Notes under the pieces: generated by a model | Told to the model about the DNA's origin: nothing | The model's input: the letters and a program-made list of their open reading frames with translations, nothing else | Databases searched by the model: none | Position numbers and translations under genes: made by a program | In this document: positions 35,063 to 47,034 of the stretch, piece after piece | How positions within the stretch are numbered: the first letter of the stretch is position 1 | Layout of the letters: every line of letters begins with the position of its first letter | From: Eumeta japonica | Lineage: Eukaryota > Arthropoda > Insecta > Lepidoptera > Psychidae | Reading direction: 5' to 3' | DNA: 64,000 nt | NCBI GenBank assembly: GCA_005406025.1 | Contig: BGZK01001252.1 | Coordinates: 117,364-181,363 of the forward strand

Positions 35063-36363
35063 TGAATTAATATGTTATCTATGATACGGAGAAGTGATTT
35101 ATTGAAAAAAAAGGAATTCGTTAGCTCAGACAGATCCCGTTACCCTCGAAATTCAGATACAATCGTCAAGCACCCAACCACTTCTGTCGATCTCCAAAGC
35201 AGCAAAATCTTCTATGGCGTTGTATGGAACCAACAAGGAAATATATTGGCTGTGTGTAAGCACTCTCTATGAGTTTACGTGGGGATGATTACGTTAGGAT
35301 ACAGGAGCTCCATATGGCTGCATAGATATTTCATCCACATGGGCTACCCATAGTGGTGTATTATGTAATAAAAACTTTGTTATTACTTTTGCTTTATTCA
35401 TAATTTTACTACAGATTTTTTGCACATCAAGCGTTTTAAATATTATGGAAATTTACATAAAACTTTACATGTATTGTAAGTGATGATTTTTAATAAACTG
35501 TTATTTTTATTATTGTAATAATATTTTAATAAAACTAGCCGTTCTAATATTCACTCATACAAAATAAATTAATATATTCATTCGATGCATCCGAGATACA
35601 CTGCGGGAAAAACATATATCTACGGCGTGGTCCTCTTATGCTTTATGCGCCACCTAATATATATCGCCATTAAACATCATAATACATGAACAGCAATGTC
35701 ATAATACTATAATAACAATAAATTTAATTATATATACTGTAGGGACAAATCCATGTGGGGTTTTGACTATCACCCTATGCGGGTACCATACGGTATATGA
35801 AACACCCAGAAGTTGTACTCTCGGGATATAAGGAGTAAGCTGTTTTTTCTCATGTTTGTTATGATAATTTTTTATATGATCCTAAACAAAACTATGCGCA
35901 CGAAATCGATTCGGTCTTAGCCTATTTTTTCGGTATAAAATGTTACTTTGAAAACTGGGGCGGACTGGGCCGGGCACGTCCCTGACATCAAATAAAAACA
36001 AGCCGCCCTCCCCCGCGCCGTTTCCTAGATAACTTATCTTAACCTTGCAAGTTTCCTTCTCGGCGCTATCGGACGTTGATCTCGCGGCGTATGCGCAACA
36101 GAACATACAAATTGCTTATTTGTGTACCTCCGGCTATAAAATGTAGTTTTAGCTATCGGACGGCGGTCACTTGAATCTCAAATGGATCGGCTCCCGACGG
36201 AGATTGTGCTATCTATTTATTTGTTAGCTCAAAATCGACTGTTCGGCTGTGGTTTGTACGAAGTGTACAAACAAAGGTTTTGTACTATCTATATCCCATG
36301 ACTGAGAGGCAGAACAAATTTTATTAATAATAATATTTATTACCACTTCAACATCTTGTTACG
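35063..36363. other. Non-coding stretch with a GC-richer patch
   Basis: GC-richer at about 35950-36085. A 66-codon frame at 35072-35272 was considered for a transposon fragment but shows no motif I can name. Confidence 0.35.
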
Positions 36364-36567
36364 AAAATCGAAAAATTTTCGTAAATTGGGAAGATACTGT
36401 CGTCTGTCCGATTTTCAAAAATCGGATTTTCTTCATATCTTGGGTTCTAACAATTTTCCATTTCATATTTCTGCATATCTTTCGGCGTCTCTCTCTCTCC
36501 TTCTTTTCTCCCTCAACATTCTCTCTCTCTCTCTCTCTCTCTCTCCTTCTTTTCCTCCACCTTCACT

Positions 36568-36616
<49 letters not shown>

Positions 36617-36681
36617 CTTCTTCTCCTCCCTCACCTTCACACTCTCATTTCTCTCTCTTCTCTCTCTCTCTCTCTCTGTGT

Positions 36682-36718
<37 letters not shown>

Positions 36719-37400
36719 TGGGTATAAACCTATTATAAATTTTAACGGTTAACTGATCAAAATGAGATTGCAATATTCAACTTAGATTTCCTGAAAATGT
36801 TAACTAATTCCATTTGGTAGATATTAAGAAATCTCAAAATAAAGCTTTTAGTAATACTTATTTTTAGAAATATTTTAGGCTGCTATATTGATCAATATCA
36901 AAATCTTAAATTTTTTTTTCCTAAATAGTTGCATCGATTGCAGAAAATTCCACAAAAATCGGTTGATTTCTCCAAGAGACATCGTTGGAGAAAATTTTTT
37001 TAAAAGATATTTTTTTACCATGGTTTTTAAACTAGTCTACCGTCAAATTCCAAAAATCTAGTACACTCTTTTTCTCAAATAAACTACATTGGTAAACGCA
37101 TACCGCATCAAAATCGGTCGGTTCGTTCGAAAGATATCGTGAACGAAGTATTTCACAAAAAAAAACATTTTTTTCGAAATAACACAAAATTCTCGTTGAA
37201 TTATTTTTTGTACTCGATTCTCCTTTTCTGGTTCAAATTCTATAAAATGAATGCAAATCGAAGAACGCGTTCGAAAGGTCTCGCAGTTGAAGTATAAAAA
37301 TAATAACTTTTTTTAATAATATTACATTCTCGAATTCGAGAATTATTATAGCTCTATTTTTAAGTAGAAAGAGCTCAAAAACTACTAAAATTTACTGCTA
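36364..37400 (+). repeat. Low-complexity modular repeat, copy 1, interrupted by microsatellites
   Basis: Several modules recur: AAATTGGGAAGATACTGTC with CCGATTTTCAAAAATCGGAT (36385-36430); CATCGATTGCAGAAAATTCC with AAAATCGGTTGATTTCTCC (about 36930-36970); CATCAAAATCGGTCGGTTCG with AAGATATCGTGAACG (37107-37145); and TTTTTTTCGAAATAACAC (about 37165-37185). The region 60464-60790 carries the same modules in a different order. There is no coding frame. I do not recognise the source element. Confidence 0.45.
36486..36718. repeat. (TC)n simple repeat followed by (GT)n
   Basis: About 190 bp of nearly pure pyrimidine, mostly CT, broken by CTTCTTTTCC-type interruptions, then about 40 bp of GT from 36678. 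The frame running through it encodes only a serine-leucine run and is not a gene. Confidence 0.95.
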
Positions 37401-39024
37401 TATATATTTTTGAATGCTTTAACCGAGAAAGTACTGAGAACTTTCACAGTCACTCACTTATACAATTACATTTTGAAATCAAGGAGCTCAAAAACACACT
37501 GATAAATTATAGCAAGAAGTTTTGGAAATGGCCTGCAAGGGCAACCGCTTTTCAGATATTTTACCCGGGTATATTAGGTTTTAAATTTCTTTCCTAATCT
37601 TTGATATAGACTGACGTAAATGCGTCTTCAAAAGTTCATTTTTTACAAGTGATTGTTATTGCCAATCACTGGCTTTACCCCATATCTCTCTAATGTGAAT
37701 AAAATTAATGTCCTTAAATAATAGTCTGGTTTACAAGGATATACATGATGAAAATAAATCAATTTCTTGTACTAGAAGCATATAAACACGCCTATGTTTA
37801 TAAGCATAGAAGTTACTTTAATCGGGATACAAAAAAAAAAAAATAAAACATGTAGGTACTCGTCGTTATGGCATTATATATGCTGTTTTATGACCGCACC
37901 GCCAAGAAAGCCTAAAGCGACTGTGATATAAATTAGCTCCAAATACTGAAAAGAAGCAATACCTGCAACAAACAAAAGCAACAGCATGTTCGGGGCGTCC
38001 ACGTGCAGCGGATCAAGAGAGCTCGAACACTGGCCTGAAACCACAGCCGTTACTGATAGCTCGCCGTTCGTCGAGTATTCCGGAAGCTACACAGGGCGCC
38101 ACAGCTGAGCATTAGGTTTGACCGACGCCTCTGCGATTGAGCAAAATGTATTATTTGAAAATGACGTTAGATGGTAGTTGAATGTACGAACAACACGTGA
38201 TAAAAATATTCTATTTGTTGATGAAATATGTGACTAGACACAAAGAAAATTAAAATCGTAATTAAAATTCGTCAAATAAATAGAGAATTGTAAGCCATCT
38301 TTTTCATGAGACTAAATTTGGCATGAGCTTTATATCGCGCAACAACACAACGATGTCACGTTTTCCTTGTGCTCTCTATAATTGCCCTCTAAAACATAAA
38401 TATTTTAGTTATTTTTGTAGTAATTTAAAAAAGAAATTTATTGTACTCTTTCTTAAGCCTTCCAAAAATAAAAAAAAATAGACGACTACCTTTTCGCGTT
38501 GCTTGTTTACAAAGGCAACGTTTGCTCTCTCTAAAATTGAAGAATAAACCCTTTTCTCTGTAAAAACCACTAAGAAGATTGGATCCGCGAAAGTTTTCAC
38601 TGGAATATGAAAACAACTCAGTCAATTTTTGACGAGAACGAAGGAGATCGTATCTGACATGTATTGACCGGGATTAGAAATAAAATACATCCTCACTTCG
38701 TCCGCGCGAGCAAACACCTCCTCTATTTTCTCATTTCTTTCGAGCTTAGCACCAGCTTATCGATTCGGAAGGATATTTAGTTCTTCGTTACTTAAATAAC
38801 GGAATTTCAACACGGTTTATTTTAAGTTGCTTTTATCCGAGGCTTTATGCGCACGGACTTAAAGTAAACTCATATGTATAACAAAACCCAAAATCACGTT
38901 TGTCTGTCTGACTGTCTCTGTATACTTATACCGCGCGAACCGCCAGTTTAATACATGTGGTCCTATTTTTAAAATGAGCATAAACTACCTAGCCAGGTTG
39001 TAGTGCACGGTTTATTACGACAAG
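37401..39024. other. Non-coding stretch
   Basis: AT-rich apart from a GC-richer segment at about 37985-38120. Paired minus frames at 38409-38625 overlap in different registers and are not recognisable. No gene is supported. Confidence 0.4.
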
Positions 39025-39075
39025 TACACACACGCGCACGTGCACATTGTCACACAACACACACACACATACTTA
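39025..39075. repeat. CA-rich simple repeat
   Basis: Imperfect ACACACACGCGCACGTGCAC and ACACACACACACATAC runs. Confidence 0.75.
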
Positions 39076-39204
39076 CGACGACATCTCAATCAGATTCTTT
39101 ATTCACGCTACTGGAATCACGAATAAAAGTTGTTCCATCGTATGTATCGGATTGACCGTCTGCCAACATTATGCAAAACGTTACCGTTTATACGCAGTCA
39201 AATA

Positions 39205-39300
39205 CAATATGTAAGTCCTATTCTGAGCACGAACTGCTCCCATTCTCGTTCCCGAACCAACTCTGAAATGTGTCCTTGTTTTCGGTCTCGGTGCTGTGAC
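39205..39300 (-). repeat. Hexamer array, minus strand
   Basis: In plus orientation it reads CTCCCATTCTCGTTCCCGAA and TTTTCGGTCTCGGTGCTG; the reverse complement gives the GAGAACGGGA / CCGAGACCGA pattern of the other arrays. Ends are not defined. Confidence 0.45.
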
Positions 39301-39454
39301 CGCTCGCCGACATCAAAACTATGTAACAACGTTTAATTATTGAGTTCGGTTAAGATTTTTATGTACCATTAAAATCGATGTGGAAACTTAAAGGGAACAC
39401 AATTTTGCCATTCCTCGAACAATGCATGTCTTGATGGGTACGAAAAGTACTAGG

Positions 39455-39497
39455 TAAATATGTTGTAGAATTTAAATCAAATTCTACAACATATTTA
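39455..39497. repeat. Perfect hairpin, 19-bp arms and 5-nt loop
   Basis: TAAATATGTTGTAGAATTT is followed by AAATC and then by its exact reverse complement. AT-rich arms, but the length of perfect pairing is well above chance for so short a spacer. Confidence 0.8.
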
Positions 39498-40734
39498 TTT
39501 CCGTCATAAAGCAGTCGCGTAGCTCTGCACACTTGCATACAGGAGCACACGTTTTTTTCCCAAACACGTCCTACTGGAAAATAATTAATGAGAAACATAT
39601 ATGTATCATATCATATACAAATTTTATTAGAAAATGAATTCATAGAAATCATTAAAATAAATACAATAACTTTAGATATGATTATTACTTTGGTGATAAC
39701 ACTAGTAGTAACGCGTCTTTCTTACTCTGGCTTCCTGAGAGGAATGGGTTTTACCTCTTATTTTACTTACACGGCCGTTTTAGGTTTACTTCAAATTGAA
39801 AATCTATTAACGGTGCAGCATCAATCAAAACATGTTTTTAGACGATGTTATTATTACGTGTTTAGTCTCACGTGCACCGGCGCGACCTCTGCAGGCGAGC
39901 GGACTTGGCTCCAGCCCAGACATTAGGAAATTGTTCAGTTTTGACGCACTTCCGCTTACGTATTTGATTATCTGTTGAGTTTTAATTTTTTTTTCTGCCA
40001 AATCGTTTTGAATCATCTAAACCATAGGATTGTATAACGTTCTCTTCTTTAGTGTACAATAAATGAGATCTTTATTTTTGTTGTTTTTGATACTCGCGAC
40101 ACTTCCTTAGGAAGGGAACATAGATGAAAAAGAGAATTATAGTCAAGAATTATAATAATTGTAGCTAAATATATTACGAGTAGCCAAAGAAATGATTATG
40201 CTACGTTTTTAGAACAATAAATATCGCATTTTATAAGGTAATGATTTAATACCAAAAAGTTTCCACGACAAAGATTGCAACCATTTATTTATACACAAAA
40301 GAATAACTGACTGAGTAATCAAAAGACGGACGAAACCACGAGATTTGAAAACAAGTATTTTACACATGAGTTCTTTATAAAATGTAAAGAGCATTAGAAA
40401 AGGATTTTAAAAAGTCACTCCTAAGGGAGTGAATTAAAGAGTAAACCTTTCTATGGAGGTTTGTTCCCTTTTGGAAATAACTATTCTGGAAAACGATATT
40501 TAGCTTACCTGTAGTTTGGAATAAAATCTTACTATTTCACAACATTTTTTGAAAATTCAACTCCTAAGACTACAATAAAAATACAAATGCAGCTTAGGAA
40601 AGTCGTCAGTCTTTGTAGAGAATAAAAAGTTGTCGAATATTTTTTTATATCTTAGAGCGAGTGATATATAGTCGAATGACATATTAGATATTAAGATAGG
40701 TTAAGATCAATAATGTAGATTGGTTTGCAATGTA
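39498..40734. other. AT-rich non-coding stretch
   Basis: A 112-codon frame at 39588-39926 has a hydrophobic segment in its middle but no recognisable family. A small palindrome CACTCCTAAGGGAGTG lies near 40415. No gene is supported. Confidence 0.4.
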
Positions 40735-40815
40735 GAATAAGAGCGCGATCGGAATTGACAGTGATCCTGAGACAAAATAAAGGATAGCACCGAAATCGAA
40801 ATCGAACGTGACGTT
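40735..40815 (+). repeat. Short hexamer array
   Basis: GAATAAGAGCGCGATCGGAA and CACCGAAATCGAAATCGAAC fit the degenerate hexamer pattern. Short, with no recognisable flanks. Confidence 0.45.
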
Positions 40816-42344
40816 TAGGATTTCAAAATGACGTTTTTTTAGGAAATACGACAAGTAAGCTAAGAGAAAGGAAAAGTACATTGTTTACACTCTCATCATT
40901 AATAATTCTTTTTAAGAATATACTTTTTTCGCAGTTGCAACAAATAACAAAAACAAATAACATCTTTATCATAACTTAGGGTTATGTATTTAAGCATCAC
41001 GGTGTCCTTTTAAACTCGACAATCTCTTTATCTTCATCGCACGCGCAGAAACTTTCTCGCAGATAACCTCAAAAGTCGTAACTTAAAATAACATCGCACG
41101 CAAATTGCAACTGTTTGCGAAAAGCGCGTTTTTGCATTCCCGTGTTAAATACGCTTTCACGAAACGCCAGCCGCCGGTCGTGACGCGACGTACCCCAGAA
41201 GATGAGAAGAATATGAAACAAGTGACTTAACATTGAAAAGGTCACAATCGTAAAACGTCCAGACGCTTTGTTCGAACGCCCATAAATTGGGCAGCTCCTA
41301 CAGTCTCCGTCGGGCTAACCTACCGTTTCGAATAAACACCGATTCTCGATGTTACTCTCTGAAATGATATGAATTCGTATTCGGTCGGACTGGCGGTGAG
41401 AATTTTATACGGTCGTATATCGCAATTATAATATTACCATCGACCTGGTAAAGTTCAAATCTTCAGATGTAGTACTTATAAAACTCACTTATGGCGTCGA
41501 ATTTATCAAAAAGCTCTTAACGTTATTTTTATTTGCAATTTGTCTGATTATGACATTGCTTTCTATTCATAGTAATTAACGGTTTTTATACTTTTACTAA
41601 GTTTCACTAAAAATAATATCAATAACAAAATACGGAAAATATTCTGTAATATAAGTTAATATAGGCTTTGTTGAATACATAATTAAATTATGGTAAACAT
41701 TATATTAATGACCGCTATTATAAACTAGTGCTTACTGCAGCGTTCTAATAAATGCAAGACATTGTGGAAATTGACTTAAATTATTAGAGTCCTTCCCAAA
41801 TATTTAATTTAAAGGAACTATGTATAATAAATAACGATATTTTTTGTTATCTTAATATTTCTTGTAGTTTTTATTTATTTTAATGATTTTTAAGCTACAT
41901 CTTTTTTGTTTCATATTTAATTTCGTAGTAATTTTTTTTAGTAGAAATCAATGGAAATAAAGAAAACTAAAATGTCTGTATGTGACTTTAAAATTTTCCG
42001 TTTCTATATTTTTGATCGTTAGTGAAATCCACATTTTAACCACATATAAAGTTTAAATATTCCTCGGTTCCAAACAGAAAGCTGATAGAAATGATTTTAT
42101 TCAAAGAGTAGAAGTTTTTCATATGGAATTGAAACTAAGGCCTATAGACTTGTGGCCCCGCGATAATGGCCCGCGATCAACTTAGGCTACTTTAGAAACC
42201 ATGGAAAAATTACTGTTCTCAATATAAAAACGTACAAGGATGATATGACGGAATACTAACCTCGTTGCAAAAATATTTTCAAAGTTCTACAGGCAGAATT
42301 TTGGACATAGTCTAATATTTATACCGCAAAATAGTGAATAAGGC
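40816..42344. other. AT-rich non-coding stretch
   Basis: No gene or named repeat is supported. GC content rises slightly at about 41030-41300. Confidence 0.4.
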
Positions 42345-42630
42345 TTAGATTATACTTACGTTTCTTTTTTACCTTTAAACAGCTGAACGGCTTTTAATGA
42401 AATTTTACATAAAAGTAAATTAAATATATCCTACAGCAAGATACAGGCTATAATTGAAAACAGGACCTGAATCATAATAGACAGTAGGACCGGATTGGAA
42501 ATTAAGAGCGGGACTATAATGGGAATGGAGAACGATTTAGCATCTGATCAAAAACAAAGTCGCGAAATCGAGAATGGAACCGAGTGCGAAATCGAGAGCA
42601 GGTCCAGGGTGAGCATTTAAATCGACTTAG
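42345..42630 (+). repeat. Helitron-like fragment followed by hexamer array
   Basis: A 5' part with CAGCTGAACGGCTTTTAATG and AAATTTTACATAAAAG, then CTACAGCAAGATACAGGCTA, matches the pattern of 1205-1345. From about 42455 the DNA turns into hexamer units (ACAGGACCTGAATCATAATAG, GACCGGATTGGAAATTAAG, GCGAAATCGAGAATGGAACC). This order, Helitron-like leader and then hexamers, is the best evidence that the arrays are part of one element family. Confidence 0.5.
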
Positions 42631-43162
42631 TCGCAGCACGGAAATGAACCGACGCCAGCAGTGACATACCACACTTTCACTGAATACAGACATAAAGGAA
42701 TAGTTTCCGCTGTTGCATTTCGTCCAGTGAGTGGCAGTTCCGGTAATCCTCTCCCCCTTTTTCACACTACTCCACCTCCATTAGTCAGATATCCTACTCC
42801 TACACAAGAAGCCAGCAACTCACTGGTGGCTCCTCTGGAGTTGCGATTTTCGGTGGGGGGTAGTGACCATCTGCTGTTTAGTGGTAAAAATGCTCGATAG
42901 CGTCTTAAAACTACTATAAAAAGGAACCTATATTTTGGACATGGTTACTAATGCGATGGTAACCTCCGGAATGGATAGCTTAATGTGCTATTCAAGTGCG
43001 CTGCACTCTTAACACTTGATATGCTGCACGAAAGTGCTTTGAATTGCTGGGATAAAATACTTATTGGTCTAATCTTGCGTTTTTTTGTTTCGAAATCGAT
43101 TTGCTGAACATTGTATACACTACATTATTATAATTTTACGACACATTTTATTTTTTATTTGC
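42631..43162. other. Non-coding stretch upstream of the RTE insertion
   Basis: GC-richer at about 42700-42850. Frames of 79 and 83 codons on opposite strands are not recognisable. Confidence 0.4.
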
Positions 43163-43177
43163 TATTTGTTCGCTTTT
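43163..43177 (+). repeat. Target-site duplication of RTE insertion, 5' copy
   Basis: TATTTGTTCGCTTTT matches the 15 bases directly after the element (44321-44335) except for one C-to-T difference. Confidence 0.8.
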
Positions 43178-44320
43178 CTGCCTTTAGGCCTTCGATAGCC
43201 TAAAACATGAATCTGTATGGCAAAGTCTCAAAGAACAAGGAATTCGAAACGCTTACATAAACATAATCAAAAACATCTACAGAGAAAGCAAAGCTTGTAT
43301 CAGGCTTGAGTCTACAGGAGATGTTTTTCCAATCAACAGGGGAGTCAGGCAGGGAGACCCACTCTCGCCAAAGCTATTCACAGCAGTACTGGAACAAATG
43401 TTCAGAAAACTTAATTGGGAACATCTTGGACTAATCATAAACGGAGCGAGACTGAATCATTTAAGATTTGCAGACGACCTGGTCATAATGGAAGAAGACC
43501 CACTTCTACTAGAATTTATGACACAATCTCTAGTAGAGAGGAGCAGAGAAGTAGGACTAGAAATCAACATAAGCAAAACTAAAATGATGACAAACTCAGT
43601 ACCCGTAGACATAACCATCAACGGACAGAAACTCGAGTATGTAGAAGAATATGTGTATCTGGGTCAGATAATATCGCCAAATGATCAAACATCCAAAGAG
43701 ATAAACAAAAGAATTGCAACAGGATGGAATAAGTATTGGGCTTTGAAAGAAATCACGAAAAGCAAAAAAATTATCTATGAAGATCAAGAAAAAGACCTTT
43801 GACACCTGTATACTGCCATGCATCACATATGGCTGTGAAACATGGGCTTTGACAAAACAACATAGGGACAAACTAGCAAGGTGCCAGAGAGGCATGGAGA
43901 GGAGCATGCTAGGTTTGAAACTATTGGACAAAGAAAGAAGTATAGACATCAGAAAAAAAGACCAAAGTAACAGACATACTGTCGCGTATTGACCAACTTA
44001 AATGGAGGTGGGCTGGACATATGCTCCGTTGCAAAAGGGAGAAATGGAGTAAGCAGGTGACAGTCTGGTACCCTAGGGATGGATTTAGATCTCGAGGTCG
44101 TAAAGCTAAAAGATGGGAGGATGACCTAATAATGACCTTAGGGCCCCTGTGGACCAGGGTCGCGGCAGACAGACAACAATGGAAGGAGTTGGAGGAGGCC
44201 TTTGCCGTAAGGCACACCGAAATAAGAGACATTTTATAGAAACAGTGTTTTAAATATTTTGAAATGTAAATCAAATTGTAAATTTTCGGAAATAAAAGGC
44301 TTATTATTATTATTATTATA
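43178..44320 (+). mobile_element. 5'-truncated RTE-type LINE insertion
   Basis: The insertion is bracketed by a 15-bp direct repeat with one mismatch, begins within the reverse transcriptase domain after about 10 bases that do not fit the protein, and ends with an AATAAA-like signal and a (TTA)n tail at about 44301-44318. Truncation at the 5' end, a target-site duplication and a short-repeat tail together show insertion by target-primed reverse transcription. The protein resembles the endonuclease-reverse transcriptases of the RTE group known from butterflies and moths. The upstream endonuclease is missing, so this copy cannot move by itself. Confidence 0.85.
43188..44239 (+). pseudogene. Reverse transcriptase C-terminal part (RTE-type), two frameshifts
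   Basis: Translation starts in mid-domain at AFDSLKH (43188) and runs to a TGA at 43800. It contains RQGDPLSPKLF (about 43347-43379) and the catalytic FADD box (43467-43478), followed by GLEINISKTKM and EYVYLGQ, all in the usual order for a LINE reverse transcriptase. The frame shifts by one base in an A7 run at 43764-43770, continues with ILPCITYGCETWALTK, shifts again in an A7 run at 43953-43959, and then reads WRWAGHMLR through to REIRDIL-like sequence, stopping at 44237-44239. Apart from those two single-base gains no other break is visible, so the copy is young or the A-runs are miscalled. The N-terminal endonuclease and the first reverse transcriptase blocks are absent. Confidence 0.88.
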
Positions 44321-44335
44321 TATTTGTTCGTTTTT
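44321..44335 (+). repeat. Target-site duplication of RTE insertion, 3' copy
   Basis: TATTTGTTCGTTTTT, matching 43163-43177 at 14 of 15 bases. Confidence 0.8.
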
Positions 44336-46279
44336 ATCTATTTCGAGATGACCTTTACGTTTCCTTTGCTTGGTTGTGTGGTCAATACTTCAACAAATAT
44401 TACATTCAATGTATTTCATTGGTATGACAACAAAATTTTATCAGAACAGGTTCAATGTTCAAAATTTAAAAAGAGATCTTCTATGGCTCTCAACGACAAT
44501 TAAGACAATTAATCTATTGAAAACATATTTTAATGTGCATATTCTAATGTGAGCACATATTCCAATTCAACGCTACTTTTACATTGATTTTTGTTTCCAA
44601 TAAAATTCTTGTAAACAGCTTCTTGTAGTGAGTTAGATTTAGTTTTCAATTTTATTTGAGTTAAAACTTTTTCTAGTTTTATAAGTAATATTTTCGATCC
44701 CATAAAGTAATAATCCGAGTATAACTCTGTCAATCTATGAAGTCATGTAGTAAATAATATAGAAAATACAAAATAATAATGAATTTTCCTATGCCCATAA
44801 TTGTTAAAAAAATTCACTACAAAATTTGTTTTCGAAGTATTCTTTTTAGGCGTGTTGCACATAAAAAACTCTTAAAAACATTTAATATAGAAAAAATTAG
44901 TCTCAAAAATTGGAGTATTAATGTCACTACAGTCAGCTGGTGCTTCACCGAATGCCAAAAGCAACTGCCTACAAGTAAAGTGGCACTAAGTAGTTTAATT
45001 AACATTTAATCAATCTTGTTTATCATATTTTGTAGCGGTGCAGTGATAAAACATTTCTGCATATTCATAGGACACATACAGCTTTTTACGGGAATCTCTC
45101 AGAGTCCAATGCAAACCATGTTTTATATATTAAGAATACGGCAGCGACGAAGAAAGCTGTACAGCGGCCATAAAATTTACAGCATCATATTTTGAAAAAT
45201 AACCCGTATTGTTGCAATTCAGCGTGTCGAACCATAACCGATCGCATGCCCAGAGTTTTTCAACCTGATCCTTTATACCTAAGGCTCGGTGGCGCTTCGA
45301 AATATCTTTTTAATAAACAGCATTATTAATATGTATATGTGGTAAAGCTATGACGATGCCGTGTCTGCAGATGCCGTATCGATGATATAAAAAGGCCCGA
45401 TGCAGTCATTTTTGAGAATGTTTTTCTGTCTGCTTGTCCGTATATTTACATATTACGTGGAATCTATTTGATGAAATTTGATAAAACTTAGCATTGTGAC
45501 CAATTATATTTTGAGCCAACTTTTGAAACACTTCTTATTTTAACAATTTAAGGCGTTGTTGTAGTTTGCGATATGTAATTTATGTAAAGTTTTCAAAGCC
45601 GTACTTCTTTTGGCGCATTAGGAAAATCTGATTATAGTGTATATTGAGCTTGTGATGCGCCAATATAACACATAATGAAATTCGTATGGTGTTCAGGTTT
45701 TTCTGATTGGTGTGCAATGGCGTATCAGTAATTAAATGCGGCGTATTCTGATAAAAAAAATGAAGTCTCGATCGCCAATCGATATAAAAAAATATTTGCA
45801 TTTATGTACCAAAAACAATTTAACGTTAAAGAAGTATAACTTTTTACGTGCGTACACGTACGTTTTTTTTAACAAATTTAACAGTAAATTGTTGTTCTTA
45901 AATAAACCGTCCAATTAATAAATTTTTAGAAGTCGGCCCATAGTGAATGTCCATATATAATATACAACAGATGAAATATAAATTTTACTCCTAATAAAAT
46001 AAAATAAGTTTGGACAAATATAAATAGTTTTCTTTATGCGTGGAGTGCACTATAAATTTCTGGAACTAGCGACACATATAAACAATATTTAAGTAGTAAT
46101 TTCTGCATTTGAAAATGGAACTCTTTGACTTTAGAATACAGTTTGTTTTATCTAACTGACAATTGCTTTTACATTGTGGCGTCATTTAAAAAATTACGTG
46201 TCTTCATCACTATTTTATATTAATGACCTGAAAATTTTCGTAATATGATTTTCTATGATTTTAAATATAATTTGACAGG
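44336..46279. other. AT-rich non-coding stretch between RTE and mariner
   Basis: Near 45420-45500 a CTGTCTGCTTGTCCGTATAT leader with TTTGATGAAATTTGATAAAA resembles Helitron-like fragments. The region 45590-45740 has repeated GGCGTAT/GGCGCAT phrases of unknown meaning. Frames up to 76 codons are unremarkable. Confidence 0.4.
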
Positions 46280-47034
46280 TCAGTAGAGCCTCACTTGGCT
46301 CAAAAATGCTTTTGGCGATGAAGCACCATGCAAGACGACTATTTATAACCGGTTTGCAGAATTTAAGCGAGGTCGTGTCAATCTCAGTGACACATTTCGT
46401 GATGGTCGCCCATCCAACGCCATGAATAACAAAAATCGAAGCAGACAGGTATGTGAACTACCATAAGATTCGGGCATTCTTAGATATAAGCATGAGTCAA
46501 ATACAATCAATCTCACACAAACATTTGGGTATGACAAAGCTTTGCTCACGGTAGATCTCACACCATTTGACTGAGGCTCAAAAAACGGAACGCGTCACTT
46601 GGTGCAATACCATGCTTATGACATTCAAAGAAGTAGCGTCAAATTTGGTGTGGGACATATTAACAGGTGACGAAAGATGGACTTATTGCTATGACTTCAA
46701 AGCAAAGCAGCAATCGACCATATGGATTTATCGACATAAGCCGAAATCTACCAAAGTGGCTCGCGTGCGAAGTGCGTCTAAGCGGATGATTGCTTCTTTT
46801 TTAATAAACTGGACACGTGGCTACTGTTCCTTTGGGAAAATGTCGTACCGTGAATAGTGATTGGTACTTGACCATTTGACAAACTCCATAAAAATAACGG
46901 TAAACGTCGTATAATCTTGCACCACGACATTGCCAGTGTTCACTTGGCCAAAAAGACAAATATTTTTTTGGAAAAACGTAAAACTTACGAGAAATTTTGC
47001 ATACAGTCCAGATCTGGCATTTTTTGACAAGCAC
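46280..47034 (+). pseudogene. Mariner transposase fossil
   Basis: Scattered over three frames are pieces of a Tc1/mariner-superfamily transposase: an N-terminal DNA-binding part (FGDEAPCKTTIYNRFAEF, from about 46308), a linker (SQIQSISHKHLGMTKLCSR), a catalytic core with GDERWTYCYD (first acidic residue codon at 46669), LHHDIASVHLAKK (second at 46926) and YSPDLAFF (third at 47011). The tryptophan codon of the WVPH-type motif has become TAG (46552-46554). Frames change between about 46420 and 46450, again before 46850, before 46917 and before 47002. The second and third aspartates are 85 bases apart instead of the 105 expected for the D34D spacing, so bases have been lost there. The N-terminal start, the C-terminal end and the terminal inverted repeats were not found. 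It is clearly inactive. Confidence 0.85.

Noticed and set aside
35072..35272. 66-codon frame considered as a transposase fragment
   Set aside because: No motif of mariner, piggyBac or hAT could be named, and the flanks give no support.
36356..36727. 123-codon serine/leucine-rich frame
   Set aside because: It is a translation of the CT and GT simple repeats.
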